DNA from: Azolla caroliniana
Taxonomy: Eukaryota > Polypodiophyta
Length of the DNA: 64,000 nt
Assembly: GCA_043228905.1 (NCBI GenBank)
Contig: JBHGNT010000006.1
Location: 2,232,001 to 2,296,000, forward strand
Reading direction: 5' to 3'
The notes under the pieces were generated by a model that ran no database searches, was not told the origin of the DNA, and saw nothing but the letters and a program-made list of their open reading frames with translations. Below, piece after piece: positions 11,441 through 24,254 of the stretch (position 1 is the first letter of the stretch; each line of letters begins with the position of its first letter). The position numbers and the translations under genes are program-made.

Positions 11441-12956
11441 TCTCTCTCTCCTTGATTTCTTTTCAGTTCGCCACCAATAACTAATTTCCTCTACCAATTA
11501 TTAACTTATTAGCCGCACTATTCGGTTAGAGGTATATTCATACATTTCTTTCCTTATCCATGGAAGTATACGATATTTATGAGAATACTAACTGAATTTA
11601 TTATTTAGTTAGTTAATATATTCAATTGAAATCAAATACTTTCTAGGTCTCTATCCCTTCACATAAATAGTTGAGACCGATGAACTCCAACATCATTTCT
11701 TGTCTCTGTGAGACTTATTTTTTATAACACATTGTGTGACTTTGTAAATTTGTTCCTTTTATGTAGATGAGGTTGTGACATCGCCTCATATTACATATGA
11801 TAATTGGTTGGTAAAAAGTTATATTTGAAAAAAGTCTTGTGAGTGAGTGGGAAAAAACATATAGGAAAACATAACTCATTATTTTCATTTGGCAACATAT
11901 AAACCAACAATAAACATCGTATCCAAAAGTTTAGTGAGCATGTGAGTGACGGGTATCACAACATAGCTTCTTGTGGTTTAGGGTTAAGATGATTAATTTC
12001 AAAGTATTGCACATGCTTACATTACCTGTTGACACAATTGACACATGCTTGCACTGACAAACCTATGTATTAACAACGGCATTATTTCAAAGGCATCCAT
12101 CACTTGATATAGAGAATGTTCCCATGGTGGGGAGTCAATTGTTTGTAGGGCTTTAGGGTTAGAATGTGAGAAAAGCAAAACAAGTGACCAAATCTTTAAC
12201 TAATAAGAACCTTACAAGGCAAGTCAAACTTTAGAGAAGTGAGAATGATAACAGAAAGGAACCTTACGAAGACGCAGAACAAAGTAAATGCTACCCAAAC
12301 ACAAGCTCAGCAACAAAAAAGTTTATTGCCATGCACAACGGAATGTGTCAACAAATCTACCAACATATATTAACATCTATCACAAAGTTGTTCGGCATAA
12401 AATGCCATAATCCCTCAATGAGTGACATGGGTTCTTCAGAACATGATTTCAGTCGGCAGATCGCAAGGAAAAAAATAAATAACCAAAGAGTTTTGGTTAT
12501 TGCCGAAGAAATGAAAAACAAAGATCTCATTTTGTTACCACAGCAATAGTAATAGTAGTAATAGGGCTTTGCTTATTGGGGCTTCTCATAGTAATAGTAG
12601 GCCTTAACACTAACTACGGGCAAAAAAATTATTTCTGATTATAAAGCTAATTATCTAGCTATGTAATCATCAGCCCTCCTACTGTAATCAAATCTCATGT
12701 GAAATAGTAATATTTATAGGGCCTTTTACCAATATTTATGTAGCTTATATTGCTAGTATATATAAATATTATGTATATATATATTTCTAATTCCATGTAA
12801 TCTAATGCATATGCACTGTTCATTCTGTTTTGCTGAGAGCTTGTTGTGGTTTTTTAAGAAAGCATCAAGAAGCGAGCCTCCTGATGGTTTTTTGATACTA
12901 TGCTCCTCCATACTGCTGATTAGAATGATAATACTTAATAATACTTCACTCTTTTA
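11441..12956. other. Intergenic; 3' flank of the downstream minus-strand gene
   Basis: Contains a (TC)n microsatellite at about 11431-11451 and scattered AT-rich sequence with no supported gene. The stretch just below 12957 is expected to hold the 3' UTR of the minus-strand gene ending there; taatagtagtaatag repeats occur near 12545-12600. Confidence 0.5.
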
Positions 12957-15900
12957 CTACATCCATCTCTTCCTTTGGCCTCTGTTCTCTTTGGCCTTGT
13001 TGAGACCATCAAGACTATTACTCAAATGTTTATTCTTGCTGACACTTTTCCCATCTCTCTTGGGGGAAGTAGTGTTGGGTTCAACCCCAGAAAGCACATT
13101 GCTGCCTTTAATAAGGTCTCGGTCATTCCGTTTCTTACCGCCTCTGAGAGTACTATTATCCTCGATTTGCTCTGAATCATTATTATGCCTTCCAGTTGCT
13201 TTGTCATTATCGTTAGAGTCCTCAACCCGATCTGAATATGAATAGCTGCTCCTAACAGATGAATTGATTCTGGGTCTTCTAGTAGGTCTAGTAGGAGAAG
13301 TGAAGACCATATTGATTCTGTGAGTATTATTATCCTCGATTTGCTCTGAATCATTATTATGCCTTCCTGTTGCTTTGTGATTATCGCTAGAGTCCTCAAC
13401 CCGCTCTGAGTAGGAATAGCTGCTCCTAACAGATGAATTGATCCTGGGTCTTCTGGTAGGTCTAGTTGGAGAAGTGAACACCATATTGTTTCTGTCTGCA
13501 TATTTTTGTGAGTAGCCAAATCGTGCTATGTTGGAACCTTTCAGAGGTTCCTCTTGACTACTATTACTAGTCCTTAACCTTGTTGCTTGTTCAATACTGC
13601 TACTGCTCCATCTAACATGATCTGTGTCACCATTCGTTTTGCTATTTTCGGAGACTGTTTTTTGTCCCAACATATTATTAACGCCTGACTCTTTAGGATC
13701 ACAATCACTCATAACATCCTCCGACTTGGAGCTCTTCACCTCAGCATACCCATATTTCTTCCCAGAGTCGTTCAAATTCACATGCTCAAAGGAACTCACT
13801 ATGTCACAGTAGCTTATATGTGCTCTTCTCCTGTCTTTGTTCCGTCCTATCAAAAGTTCATTTGGGGAGTTCTGAGACTTACAGCTCTCGACATCCGCAT
13901 AGCTATTATGTTCATTTTCCAAAGAGTCCCTCGTGATGGAGAGCTCAAAGGAATCTGTTAGCCTTGTGAGTTCTTTCCAAGGTGAAAGAACACATTTTGG
14001 CATCTCGGGAGAATCTGCAACCTCAACAGGACTCATTTCCACATTATATAGAACATTGCTCGTCACAAATGTCTGCAGAGAAGATGCATCTACTTGTCCC
14101 GTAACCTGATTTACTTGCAGAGTTCTAAGGTCAGATATCTGACAAATCAAAACAAAAGAATCATATATTGATGTAGACCACAGGGAAGCAGTATATAGTG
14201 AATCAGCTTGCAAGTAAAGAAAGCCTTACAATTCCTTGAAGAACATTGATCTCTTCTTGAAGTCTAGAAATTTTTATTTCCTTCGCATGACAATCATTGA
14301 TACACAAACTCAATGTCTGCCAAAATAAGAACATCACGTTTCAATTGTTTCCTTCTTTTGGCTGCATTGACAAGGAAACTCTCATGTTCTTACCTTGTTT
14401 ACATCTTCAAGTGCCTCATTCCACACATCGGTTACAGTATCCAACTGCATTACAACCATGTAAATTTTGAATATATAAATAAGACTCTCCGGTTAGAGAT
14501 TCATTAAACATTTGCAGGAATAGATGTCAATTTTACTGAAATTTAGAGCTCGATCTACATCTAACTAGCCACCACTATACTGTAATCAGCAAAAAGTTGG
14601 CATTTGTGAACAGTTTGCCTTATTCTACAATATATGCTATATCACACCTACCATAGAGATATAATTAGCACTCCTTAACAATGTTATCACTCTGTAAGTT
14701 AGCAATGTGCCATTCTACAATATACGAGCTATCTACACATACAAAAGTTAGATGGAGATATAATTTATCATTCTGAACAATTCACCGCTGTACGATGTGA
14801 CTTCATGATGTTACGTGTATTTAAGTTGCAATTGACTTGACAGATGTAAGTGTCCTATCTAAAGTGCAAGCATGATCAAGCGTTGTATCTTCTTGTAATA
14901 ATCGTTAAACCCTCAAATAAAATCGTGCATACCCTTTCAGATTCCTGTTTCACATCACCGGAATCCCTCAGCTCACTTTCCCCTTGAATTGAACGATCAA
15001 TCTGAAAACAGTTACGTGAAACTAATGAAAATGCTGTAATCATGTGATTTTTCTTCATAATTAAATTTATAGCTGCAGTTTTTACCTCATCCTCTAGGGT
15101 TTGTTCAGTCACCCGTATCGTTGAGAATCCATTAGAATCCACTGGATCTTCTAAGAAAAAAGGAGTTTCTAATTCTTGGGGATGAGTTGAAGAAATGATA
15201 TCAGCATAAAGTGCTTCATTAGAACGACCCCCTCCACATAGATGTTCTCCGTACTGCTTGTTCCAATATAAAGCGATAAAACAGCGTTTAAATTCCTAAT
15301 ACTGTGGCACGACATGCAAGGCAAATCTGAAACACTCGTACAATTCAAACACAATTTACTGTAAATAAACCATTATTATGGTACTTAGTTGAAGTGTCTA
15401 TAGCAGTTTTTCATCCAAAATATATAGTAGGATTCCATGAACTGCCCGTCAGGAATATCTAAATTTGAGTCTATAATCATGAAAAATATTAAATTACTGC
15501 AGCCTAACTCTGAACATAGCTTGAAGCTAATATACGGCACACAAAATGAGTATACGTTTTACTGCAATAACGAAGTCACTCATATCATTGGGAAAGGGTC
15601 GGAATGTAATTGGAAGAAGTGACTCAAAAAATATTGCACAGAAGATGACCTAAATGCCTAGCTATCATGACTATTATAAATCTTTCGTAACAGTACAAAT
15701 CTAGAACAAACATTCAGTGATAAATCCTGCATCAAGGAATTTGACACTGGATATCAATAGCTCCTGATATGCATAGACGTGTACTTTCATCCTAGAAATT
15801 TTTTGATGAGCAGAAGATTTAAATGAGATGAAACTGAGAGAAAATCAGGAAGATTAACATAGTGTCTGTAGGTGGTTTAGAAAAGCCACCTGGTTAAGTG

Positions 15901-17096
15901 GAAATCCGGAACTGTGGGATTGCGGAGTGTCCACCTCATTCAGCTTGGCAAGAGGAAGTGATGGAGTGAGAGAACCATCTAACTGCTCATCGTTAACACT
16001 GATCGATGGACATTCTAAAAGTCTCTCTAAGAACGGCCCTCTCTGAAAGGAATCCGGGTCTGATTGTGCATGGTTTGCCTGATTATCACATGGAATAAAT
16101 TCATCACCATTACTCGAATAGCTATTAAACCTTGAATATTTCTTGTTGAAACCAGTAGCGTTCGTCTCTGCTTTCTGCAATACTTGAGGCGTGGCAAACT
16201 GCTCTAGAATTACAGAATCACATTTAGGTGTCGCTTCATTCATTCCTAGGTTGTGGTCAGTGGTGCTCCCAGAATGACGACCACAGAAGGGAATGACATG
16301 CTCTTTCCAGAACGACAAATGTCCTTGGAGCTGTCTTATTTTCTCGTGTAGAAGTTTGCATTCTCTATCCTGCCAGAATTGAGTCATAACAAAACGTTAG
16401 AAAGATTTTCATCTAATGTAGCTAAAGATCAAATCAGACGAATAGGGAACGGTTAGAGACCATGGCAAACTGTGAGAAATTAGCTAGTTTTGAAGTACAT
16501 ATTTCTCTCCCTGGACATAGATTTGAACATACCCGATCTTGGAGTGCAATCTCTAAGCTTTTGATCTTTTTGTTGTCTTTCTGGCTCAGAGCAAAAGCTG
16601 CGGCAACGGCAACAGCAACTATAAGTGCTCTCTGAAGTGGAGTAAAGCGATTCCAAAGACAATATTCTTCTGTTCTTAACGTCACATAGTCAGGATCCAC
16701 AAGAAGACCATCAAGAGACATCCAAGCGTTTTCAGATTTCTTAGGTCTGATCTTAGGTAATCCTGACCGATTCTCAGGGAAAAACGCCTGTAACATATCT
16801 CCTCTATTTGTGAGAGGACTGTGCAGGTTCGATCTGAAGTTAATATAACCATCTTTTCTGATCCTACATGTGGTGAATTGAGAGGCTATCTTGTGAAATG
16901 AAATGTCTGTCGCTGGAAGAACGATAGGATTGTGGACAAAACCTGAGGGATTTTCGTGCAGTACAGTGTCAAAAATATCATTTTCTGTGCAATTCTCAGG
17001 TGTTCCTTTTCCCAGCACTCCAATGTTGATGCAGTTCTGATCGAAACCTTCTGGTTCTGGTGAAGATTCCTCTCCTGAATGGTAACCGCCGAACAT
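12957..17096 (-). CDS. Conserved-looking plant protein of unknown function: short membrane segment, coiled coil, duplicated C-terminal repeat
   Basis: Seven coding exons: 17096-16533, 16369-15890, 15253-15086, 15001-14933, 14444-14394, 14316-14230 and 14138-12957. They give 866 aa, and every junction has a GT donor and AG acceptor at phase 0. A 5' UTR exon probably ends at 17761 (CTAAG|GTAATG), with its acceptor five bases before the ATG. Residues 126-150 hold a motif (MSLDGLLVDPDY then TEEYCLWNRFTPLQRAL) followed by a hydrophobic stretch (about 155-170) and a charged coiled-coil-like region crossing exons 1-2 (DRECKLLHEKIRQLQ). Small exons 4-6 are also helix-prone (SRLQEEINVLQG). The last exon is Ser/Asn-rich and contains two adjacent, nearly identical 58-residue units (13314-13487 and 13140-13313). 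I do not recognise the family; a role cannot be assigned. The open frame across all seven exons argues that it is a real gene. Confidence 0.8.
13140..13487 (-). repeat. In-frame 174-bp tandem duplication within the coding exon
   Basis: Two adjacent copies (13314-13487 and 13140-13313 on the minus strand) encode units that both start NMVFTSPTRPTRRPRINSSV and continue RSSYSYS, then GRHNNDSEQIEDN. Their period is exactly 174 bp (58 codons). Differences are few (for example ERVEDSSDNH versus DRVEDSNDND), which indicates a recent event. Confidence 0.95.
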
Positions 17097-17101
17097 TGGC
17101 T

Positions 17102-17760
17102 CTGTGTAATACAGACAACAGTTCCTTTTTTTCAGATGGAGAACTCATAATGTTAACTACATTAAGTGATTAAAATAATCCAAGATAGAAGTAGCTTCAC
17201 TGTAGAAGATGGGAGACGGGCAAGTAACAATCGAAATGTAACCTAACCATAAGAAAACTGAAGTTCCAGCGAGAGAGACGACTCAATTATCAAAATGTAA
17301 CCTAATAAAATGAAAATAGAAGTTCAATCAGCTCAGACAGACAGATGACTGAATCATCAAAATGTCACTTAAAAGGTAGAATGGAAATGCAATTCTGAAC
17401 AGTAAGACAGACATCGAAACCATAAAAAATGTAACCTAAAGGAAAGAAGAAAGAGTGTGGTCATTCAAAACTGTGGTCTCATTTAATGTCATCAAAATCA
17501 AACGTAAATTAAGAAATCAGAGAGAAAGCAAAAAAGAATGCGAAATGCTATCATTAGAAAGAGATGAATCAAGCGTCGTATGTCTGGAAACTCAAACGGA
17601 TTATTCTTCATCCAAATGTGAAGCACCCGTCGAATGGAAGTGGTAGTAACCAAGCAGAATAAGAAAAAATAGAATTTGCAAATGATGAACAAATCAAACT
17701 CGAGAGATGGTGAGAATGATGTCTTTTCTAAAAATACAGAAAACCAAATGCTGGCATTAC
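17102..17760 (-). other. Probable 5' UTR intron of the 12957-17096 gene
   Basis: On the minus strand the sequence CTCACTAAG|GTAATG (donor at 17760) and TTACACAG (acceptor at 17102) would remove 659 bp. This places the start codon five bases into the second exon. Inferred from consensus only. Confidence 0.5.
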
Positions 17761-17889
17761 CTTAGTGAGATGGTGACGCAGTAATAGGGGAGCGAGGGAT
17801 TTGATCAGCAATGGAAGCGAGCATCCATACGGCAGAATACGGCTCTTTCAGAGTATATCACGGTGTGGAGTCTTTGCGCGGCTTCCATG

Positions 17890-17891
<2 letters not shown>

Positions 17892-17935
<44 letters not shown>
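17892..17935 (+). repeat. (GA)n microsatellite
   Basis: About 22 GA units just upstream of the unknown minus-strand gene, in its likely promoter or leader. The short frames that run through it are artefacts of the repeat. Confidence 0.95.
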
Positions 17936-17937
<2 letters not shown>

Positions 17938-18099
17938 CTAGTATCGTCCTGGGAGGTCATTTACGTGTCTTTAAAGAATGCACTGTACAGAAGCTTCAAT
18001 GGAGCGAGATTTAGGTATTGCCATGGCAGGACAAATGTGACCTACGGTGGTGGTCTTCAGACAAACGCACTGGTGTTGAATGTTGAAGGTTCCATGGCA

Positions 18100-21000
18100 G
18101 AGAGAGAGAGAGTGCCGTGAAGTTTTTGAATCTTCTGTAAATGAAAAGTTAAAATTATAATAAAACGAGGCATTTTTTTGGGGGTTGTGTTTTGTTGTCA
18201 TTTTTAATCGCCCGGGGAATTTTCGACCGTTCGCAGCAAAGAGAAGAGAAGAAATTGGTGGGGATGGATGGATGGGATACATACATACATACATATGAAC
18301 GAATCCATCATCAGATCAGATTTAATTATAAAGGCTTGTTATTACCCTAATTTACATATATAGCCACATAATAGAACAAACACATTCATAAGAAGTTTTA
18401 ATTAATTAAATGGCATGTTTTTTTGTTAAGCTGAGGGAAAATACTGCCAGATAGCTTCTTTTTTTACCTTCTTATTATTCCCGTTCTAGCCCGCCTTCTC
18501 AAATTATAGTGTCGAGACAGAAGTTCTCCCTCTTCTTCGTCTCCTTCACATGATTTAAATGATTTAGTGCCAAGCAACTTTGTCTCGGTTCACGAGTCAA
18601 AGGATTAGAATGTGGAGGCAGAAACATAGGTTGAATTATGTATGTGGTTGTTTTTTTTCCGGGTTGGTGGGACACTTGGGGGACAAACTATGTGACGGGT
18701 ATTCGGGCTTTATATGTAGCATAATTTCATTGGTTGGAAAATTAGTGTGGAGTTGGACCCTATAGATTTGCAAGGTTGTGCTCATTTTTATTTAATCAAG
18801 ACAAGCAACAATGGGTCCTAGACACCACTTACAATAGAACCCCAAGTCAAGCTCGACCAATAGCCCAAGCGTTTTTAACTATCCACACTATGTGAATTGT
18901 CAACTTCTTATTAACCTTCAATTAATTAAGAGTGGGCGGCCCTCTAAACCTACTAGTTGTAGCATTCTCTTGTAATTGAAACTTGTATGCATGAAGTCCA
19001 TTAAAATGTGTTGATTCAAAAAGAAAAACAATGGGTTGGAGTGCATCGCTCGAATGAAAAGTTGTTTTCACACATTAATGTACTCAAGTTTAAAATTTAG
19101 GGTGACATGTTCTAATGGTTTGTCTCTCCAAATGTTTTTCAAGGGCCAATCACCTTCCAGACAAGCCTTGCCAATGTGTTCATGTAAACATAACTTATGA
19201 GCACTATAATGTTCAACCAAATTACGAAAAAGCTTTCTGGTTTTTTAAGCCAATAAATGCAATCAATGGTGGTGATGAGTGCATTGTTGGATGTTTGGGT
19301 CAAAACAATGCTTTTTGGACGTTCCAAACAACAATGTGAGTCAAGGTAGGGATCGTGCATAGACTCTTTTGTACTAAAAGATACCAAGCATCCTTTTTTC
19401 GAAAAAAATAAAATGAAATAAAATATACCAAGCATGACCGGGGAAGAGATGGCAATCCTCAATTAGCTTCCTCAAGCAAAGGCAACAAAGGAACATAAGC
19501 CTTTAATGGCCTTTGGATGGCAGATGTCTATGATGGGTAACAAAACACATTTATCATTGTGACTTCCAAGAATCCACACACAATCATAGAAACATAATGA
19601 AAATAAAGTGTTGACATCACGAAAACAACATAGAGAAGAAAGTTATTACGAATAGTTATCGCAAAGACTAAATCTAAATAATAATCTAACGAAAAGACCT
19701 TAATCTAGAAGCAAATCGATTTCTTTCTGTGGAAATACCTAAAGAGCTTGCCTCTCCTGGTGCTACAACTTATAGGATCACTAACAACTGCAATCAAGAT
19801 GGGATCCTCCATGAAAACTTTTGATCTTCTTAAAAAGTTTGCAGCTATATGCCCTTAATCAATGCAAAATAGGGCTTATATTTTGCTTTCGCATGTGGCA
19901 TCAACACAATGGGTTGGTTTTTGTTTCATCCATCATAATGCCCACAATTCTATTGAGAATAGTAGTAGTATTGTGGCACATGCAAATAGGTAGAATGTGG
20001 TTTGCTATCGCGTTTTGGATGAAAAAATAAGAATTGGAGTGACCATATATATGTATGTAACCCATTCCATAATGCTCCATGCAAACAATTATGTTTCTCG
20101 AGCAAAATCACTAATGGACATTGATACCATCCCAAAATTTCTTCCGGTGTTTATATATTCCTCACCAAGCATGGTTTCTTTGATCCAATGAATGTCTAGC
20201 GTAGTACTAATATTACAAAGGTATCTTCTTATATTTGATTTATTTCCTCAAATGGCCTTGCATCATTTATTCTTTTGTGTGTGTGTGTGTGTCGTGTGAT
20301 AACCAAGAATATCATGATTCATTACCATTATATACCCCTTGATTGTTCTTAGTTAAAGAAAAATTTGGTGTAACCATTATATACCCCTTGGTTTTTCTTA
20401 GTTTCTTATAGGAAAGCTCATCACATATATTGGGGTATACTCATCACATATATTATCCTTCTTAATTGTATAGCACATGTGAAATTTACTATCTTCCTAA
20501 CTTAGTCACCTATTTACATGCTCATCAACCATAAATATTAGTACTCAGTTATTATCATGTTCAAACCTCATCTCCATCTCAATAACTATTAAGGTTCCGA
20601 CATATATGTAATTTAAAGGTTGTTTGTACTCTTGAAGAAAAGAAAGAAAAATTAGCTTCTCCTTGAATGGCTTTGCTCAGCATTGCAAAAAGTGCTTCAT
20701 GTGTAATAACCTCATGTATAGAAGAGCGATGAATCTCGAAGACATCTAAAATAAACATAAACTTGATCGATGGAAGCTGAGACCTAATAGGAAAGTTTAT
20801 TCCCTTTGTGTTAACTCTTCTCTCTCTTTATCATGGTTAAAATGATCCCATATACAATGTTTTCCCATATGACACATTTCACATATACAAAACATGTTCT
20901 CTTCTTTTGGAGACATGGTATGAATTGTTTTGCTTGCCAATATCAATCATCCTCTCTCTCGCTCTCACAAACATATACTGGAATGCCACATTCACATCGA

Positions 21001-21108
21001 AAAATCTCCCAGGATGAGGACGGGAATTTGTATATAATATATATACATATGTATGTATATATATGATGTTTTCGATGATGAGTGTATAAAACAGGGTTTT
21101 TCAATGAT
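18100..21108. other. Intergenic, no gene recognised
   Basis: AT-rich. It includes GGATG and CATA short repeats at about 18262-18292, a (TG)n run near 20277-20292 and a short local duplication near 20325-20400 containing accattatataccccttg twice. No supported coding sequence. Confidence 0.6.
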
Positions 21109-23565
21109 TTAGAAACCAGAGACATGCCCTAGAGGAGCAGATTTATATTCTTGTTGAGGATGATGATGATGAATATGGTCATCCATTGCATAAATGGAGG
21201 CACATCCTCTTGAAGGGATAATGAGGGGCCTCAACTGAGGCCCTTGAACCACATCAAATTTGTCAAGCGATTTGGTACCGTATGATGTCACCTGATTAGT
21301 CATCAAAGTAGAAGAGTTCCAATTTGCAGTCAGTGGTGATGACATAGAGATTGGCTCCATTGATGATAGCATTGAACCTCTAGTTACTAAAGTCTCCTTG
21401 GATGGAAACCTTGTTGTCTTGTATCTCATCTCTTGCACAGATTTCATCATCTCCAAGATCTCCTTCATGTTGGGTCTCTTCACGGGGTCCTTGTGAAGGC
21501 ATGAAAGCACCAAATCTGCGACCAATCTGGCCCCCTTCGATGGAAATTTTCCCTGTAGCTTCGGGTCCATCACCAGGAAGAGCCGTCCGTCATCATTTAA
21601 GAAGGGTTTTGCCCACTTCAGTAGGTTTTGTTTCTCATCCTTTGATACCATCTCATCCATGTGTTGTTTGCCACTTAAAATCTCTAGTAAGATCACTCCA
21701 TAGCTCCACACATGACTTTTCAAAGTAACTTCACCTTTCATGATAGTTTCTGGAGCATTATATGCATTCATCTGATACCAATCCATAAATGAACTAAGTT
21801 ACAAAGAAACCAAGGTTTTACATGCTACATTGCAAGTATAAATGTAAGCATATATTGGTAGAATAGGCCTATTAACTCGTGAACAGCCATACTCTAGGTA
21901 GGCATGGTCTGAACACAGATCCAGGGTATAACCAGGGCTCCATTAACATAGTATTAGTGTATGCTTGTAGCATGCTACAAGATTGATATGTATATGTATG
22001 AATCTCCATCTTAGATATGGATCATCCACATCAACAACATATATATAAAATCTTACCCTTGCATTGCTTGGCCTGGAGTAATCCCCATGCTCCAACATTC
22101 TCTCAAATTTATTGCCCACCAATTTCGAGGTGTAGTCTTCATCCACTTGGAAATGCGAAGTTCGTATATCGCAATACAAACCCTATATTTGAAGGCAAAG
22201 AAAACAAGATCAAAATAATGCCTCTACTTGAACAAGGGGCACTCCTAGGTATACCAATTAGCCCTTCTTTTATCAGCTTACCTTCTCTGGATACATTTCA
22301 TGTAAGACTGTGAGCGAATGTGCCACCCCGCATGCAATCTTCATCCTCGTTGACCAATCTAGTGCCGAGACCCCGTTAAACAATATGGAACTCAGGCTTC
22401 CTCTAGGTAGCATCTCATAAACCATTGCGTGTGGAGCATCTAGATCACCACTGGTGAAGCCAATAAGCTTACAAAAGTGTGAGCCATGTCTACGACCCAT
22501 GACCGATATATCTGATACCATTTTGGAAAACCCCTGTTCATAAACACAAAACCAAAAGAAAGCATTAATAAGCTGAAGTATATATGGCATGCCATTTCGT
22601 AAGCTCGTTGAGAGAGAGAGAGAGAGAGAGAGAGCAGATGGTTGTGCATTCTAGCACTAAATTCCACTGTGGCATCTGGTGAAGTAGTGCATATAACCCT
22701 AATTGAGGAGAGAGAGAGAGGATCAAATTACCAGGTTGTTATGTACCAGCACAGCCAGGATCTCCTTAGGCTTTCCATTCACTCTGAGTGATCCAGCATA
22801 GCATATTCCATCACCATAGCTAGTTGCATTAGGGGAGAAATTGTCACATGCTGAGGCCACTTCCTCATATGTAAAGTGGGTTAATCCAGGGATGATGGCA
22901 GTGGCGGGAAGCTTAGGAAGCGGGAGAGGTTGAGGATCGACGGCTTTGTGGGCATCGCATCTCTCCGTGAGCATGCTTACACCAGGATTTCTTGTCTCAT
23001 CCAAAGGTAATGTTGATGAATCCATGGTACTATGTGATACATGGCTCATATTACTGCGTGCACCCATTGACATGGAGGATGTGGTCGATGATGAAGAAGA
23101 TGATGGTGATGTGGATGTGGATGTGGATGACATTGGACGGGGCGATAAGGGGCGGGCCACATGCTCGCTCGGGAGAGGGAGCCTGTAAGCATTGCTCGCG
23201 GATGGAGGGGAAGGAAGCGGCATGGGGGCATTAGTAGAAGAAATCACATGATTGTCCTTGATCCCATAGTTAAACATGGTGTCACCATGAGTAGATGACC
23301 TGAGAAGCTTACTAGGATTACCACTGCTTCTGGTGTTACGGATGAACCTTTGTGCATTCTGGATGGCTCGGACCCTGCTCCTAAAGCTCCGCGGCGGCCG
23401 AGCCGATGGAAGGATCGGATGGCAAGAAGGGTTTCCGGGATTAGGCAGGGATAAAAACTGGTCAGTTTCGTTCATGTTCCCGGGGGGTGTTGTTAGATCG
23501 GATTGAAGTGTTTCACCACCGTGAGGTCTCCGTTTGGGCTTCTGGATCACAGAGAAGCACTTCAT
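21109..23565 (-). CDS. Receptor-like cytoplasmic kinase family protein, predicted pseudokinase
   Basis: Four exons, 23565-22732, 22533-22282, 22182-22057 and 21771-21109, give 624 aa; all junctions are phase 0 with GT-AG. Residues 1-220 are a low-complexity Ser/Pro/Arg-rich tail starting MKCFSVIQKPKRR. The kinase fold starts at LTHFTYEEVASACDNFSPN, a typical RLCK entry. Key catalytic positions are changed: the glycine loop is reduced to GDGICYAG; the VAVK lysine is Leu273 (LAVLVH); HRDLK is YCDIR (365-369, Asp kept); the Asn of the loop is His372; and DFG is GNK (385-387). The structural half persists: NAPE at 409-412, a WSYGVILLEILSG helix (SDVWS reads SHVWS), and a C-lobe arginine in DPVKRPNMKEI. 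Such plant pseudokinases usually serve as scaffolds or decoys in immune or hormone signalling; that role is inference here. The intact frame and clean splice sites argue against decay. Confidence 0.88.
22611..22634 (+). repeat. (GA)12 microsatellite in kinase intron 1
   Basis: A run of twelve AG/GA units within the first intron of the receptor-like kinase gene. Confidence 0.9.
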
Positions 23566-24250
23566 GATGGTGATGATGATGATGATTATGATTATAATTA
23601 TAATTTATGATTATGATTATGATGGGTAGCTATAGAGATGGGAGGGTCTTACACATGTGTGTGCGTAAAATATACAAACACATATATATATATATGTATG
23701 TATGTATATATGTCTACTACTAAAGGTGGGTTCTTTCTTTATAAATTGCGGAGCATTTCTCTCGCATTCTCTGTTGTGTGTGTCTTGTCTGCCTATAGGA
23801 GGTTGAAACGTTCTCCTACCCTTTCTGTCTCTCTTTCTCTCTATCTCGCAGAGACAGAGACATAAACAAACAGAAAACAGAGAGGGACGGAGGACGGAGG
23901 TAAGAGTCTTAAGAGATTGAATTCCAATGCACTACCTCCACAGAGAGGTTTCGCCTTTTTCAACGTGAAAGGGAGCAGGGGCAGGGGGGCAGGCAAGTCA
24001 GGATTGAGGACCAGTCTTCTCCAGACAGAGAAACCAGGTTTAATCTACATACATACATGCTTCATTTATGGCTGCCTTCTTTTTATTATCTCTTTATTAT
24101 GGTATATCATATATGCATTGCATTTATATTCATACATACATACATCGCATTCGGCACCGGCCAACACCCACCGCCCCCCTACATTCATCCGCATCCTCGG
24201 ACAACAATTGAAAAATGTCTTCGGGTAAAATAACATTAGATCTACACGGA
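23566..24250. other. Upstream region of the kinase gene, microsatellite-rich
   Basis: Immediately upstream of the kinase ATG the plus strand has gatgatgat and gattatgattat runs (about 23566-23632), then TA/TG and CT-rich stretches. This is likely leader and promoter of the minus-strand gene. No independent gene is seen. Confidence 0.5.
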
Positions 24251-24254
24251 GTTC

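Noticed and set aside
12805-13245. Leu-rich 146-aa plus-strand frame
   Set aside because: Lies opposite the last exon of the minus-strand gene, which has spliced support and a duplicated in-frame unit.
17811-18120. Frames rich in Arg-Glu through the GA repeat
   Set aside because: Product of the (GA)n microsatellite; not protein-like on either side.
23046-23231. His/Pro-rich minus frame and Met/Asp-rich plus frames over the kinase exon 1
   Set aside because: Out-of-frame shadows of the low-complexity Ser/Pro-rich coding region.
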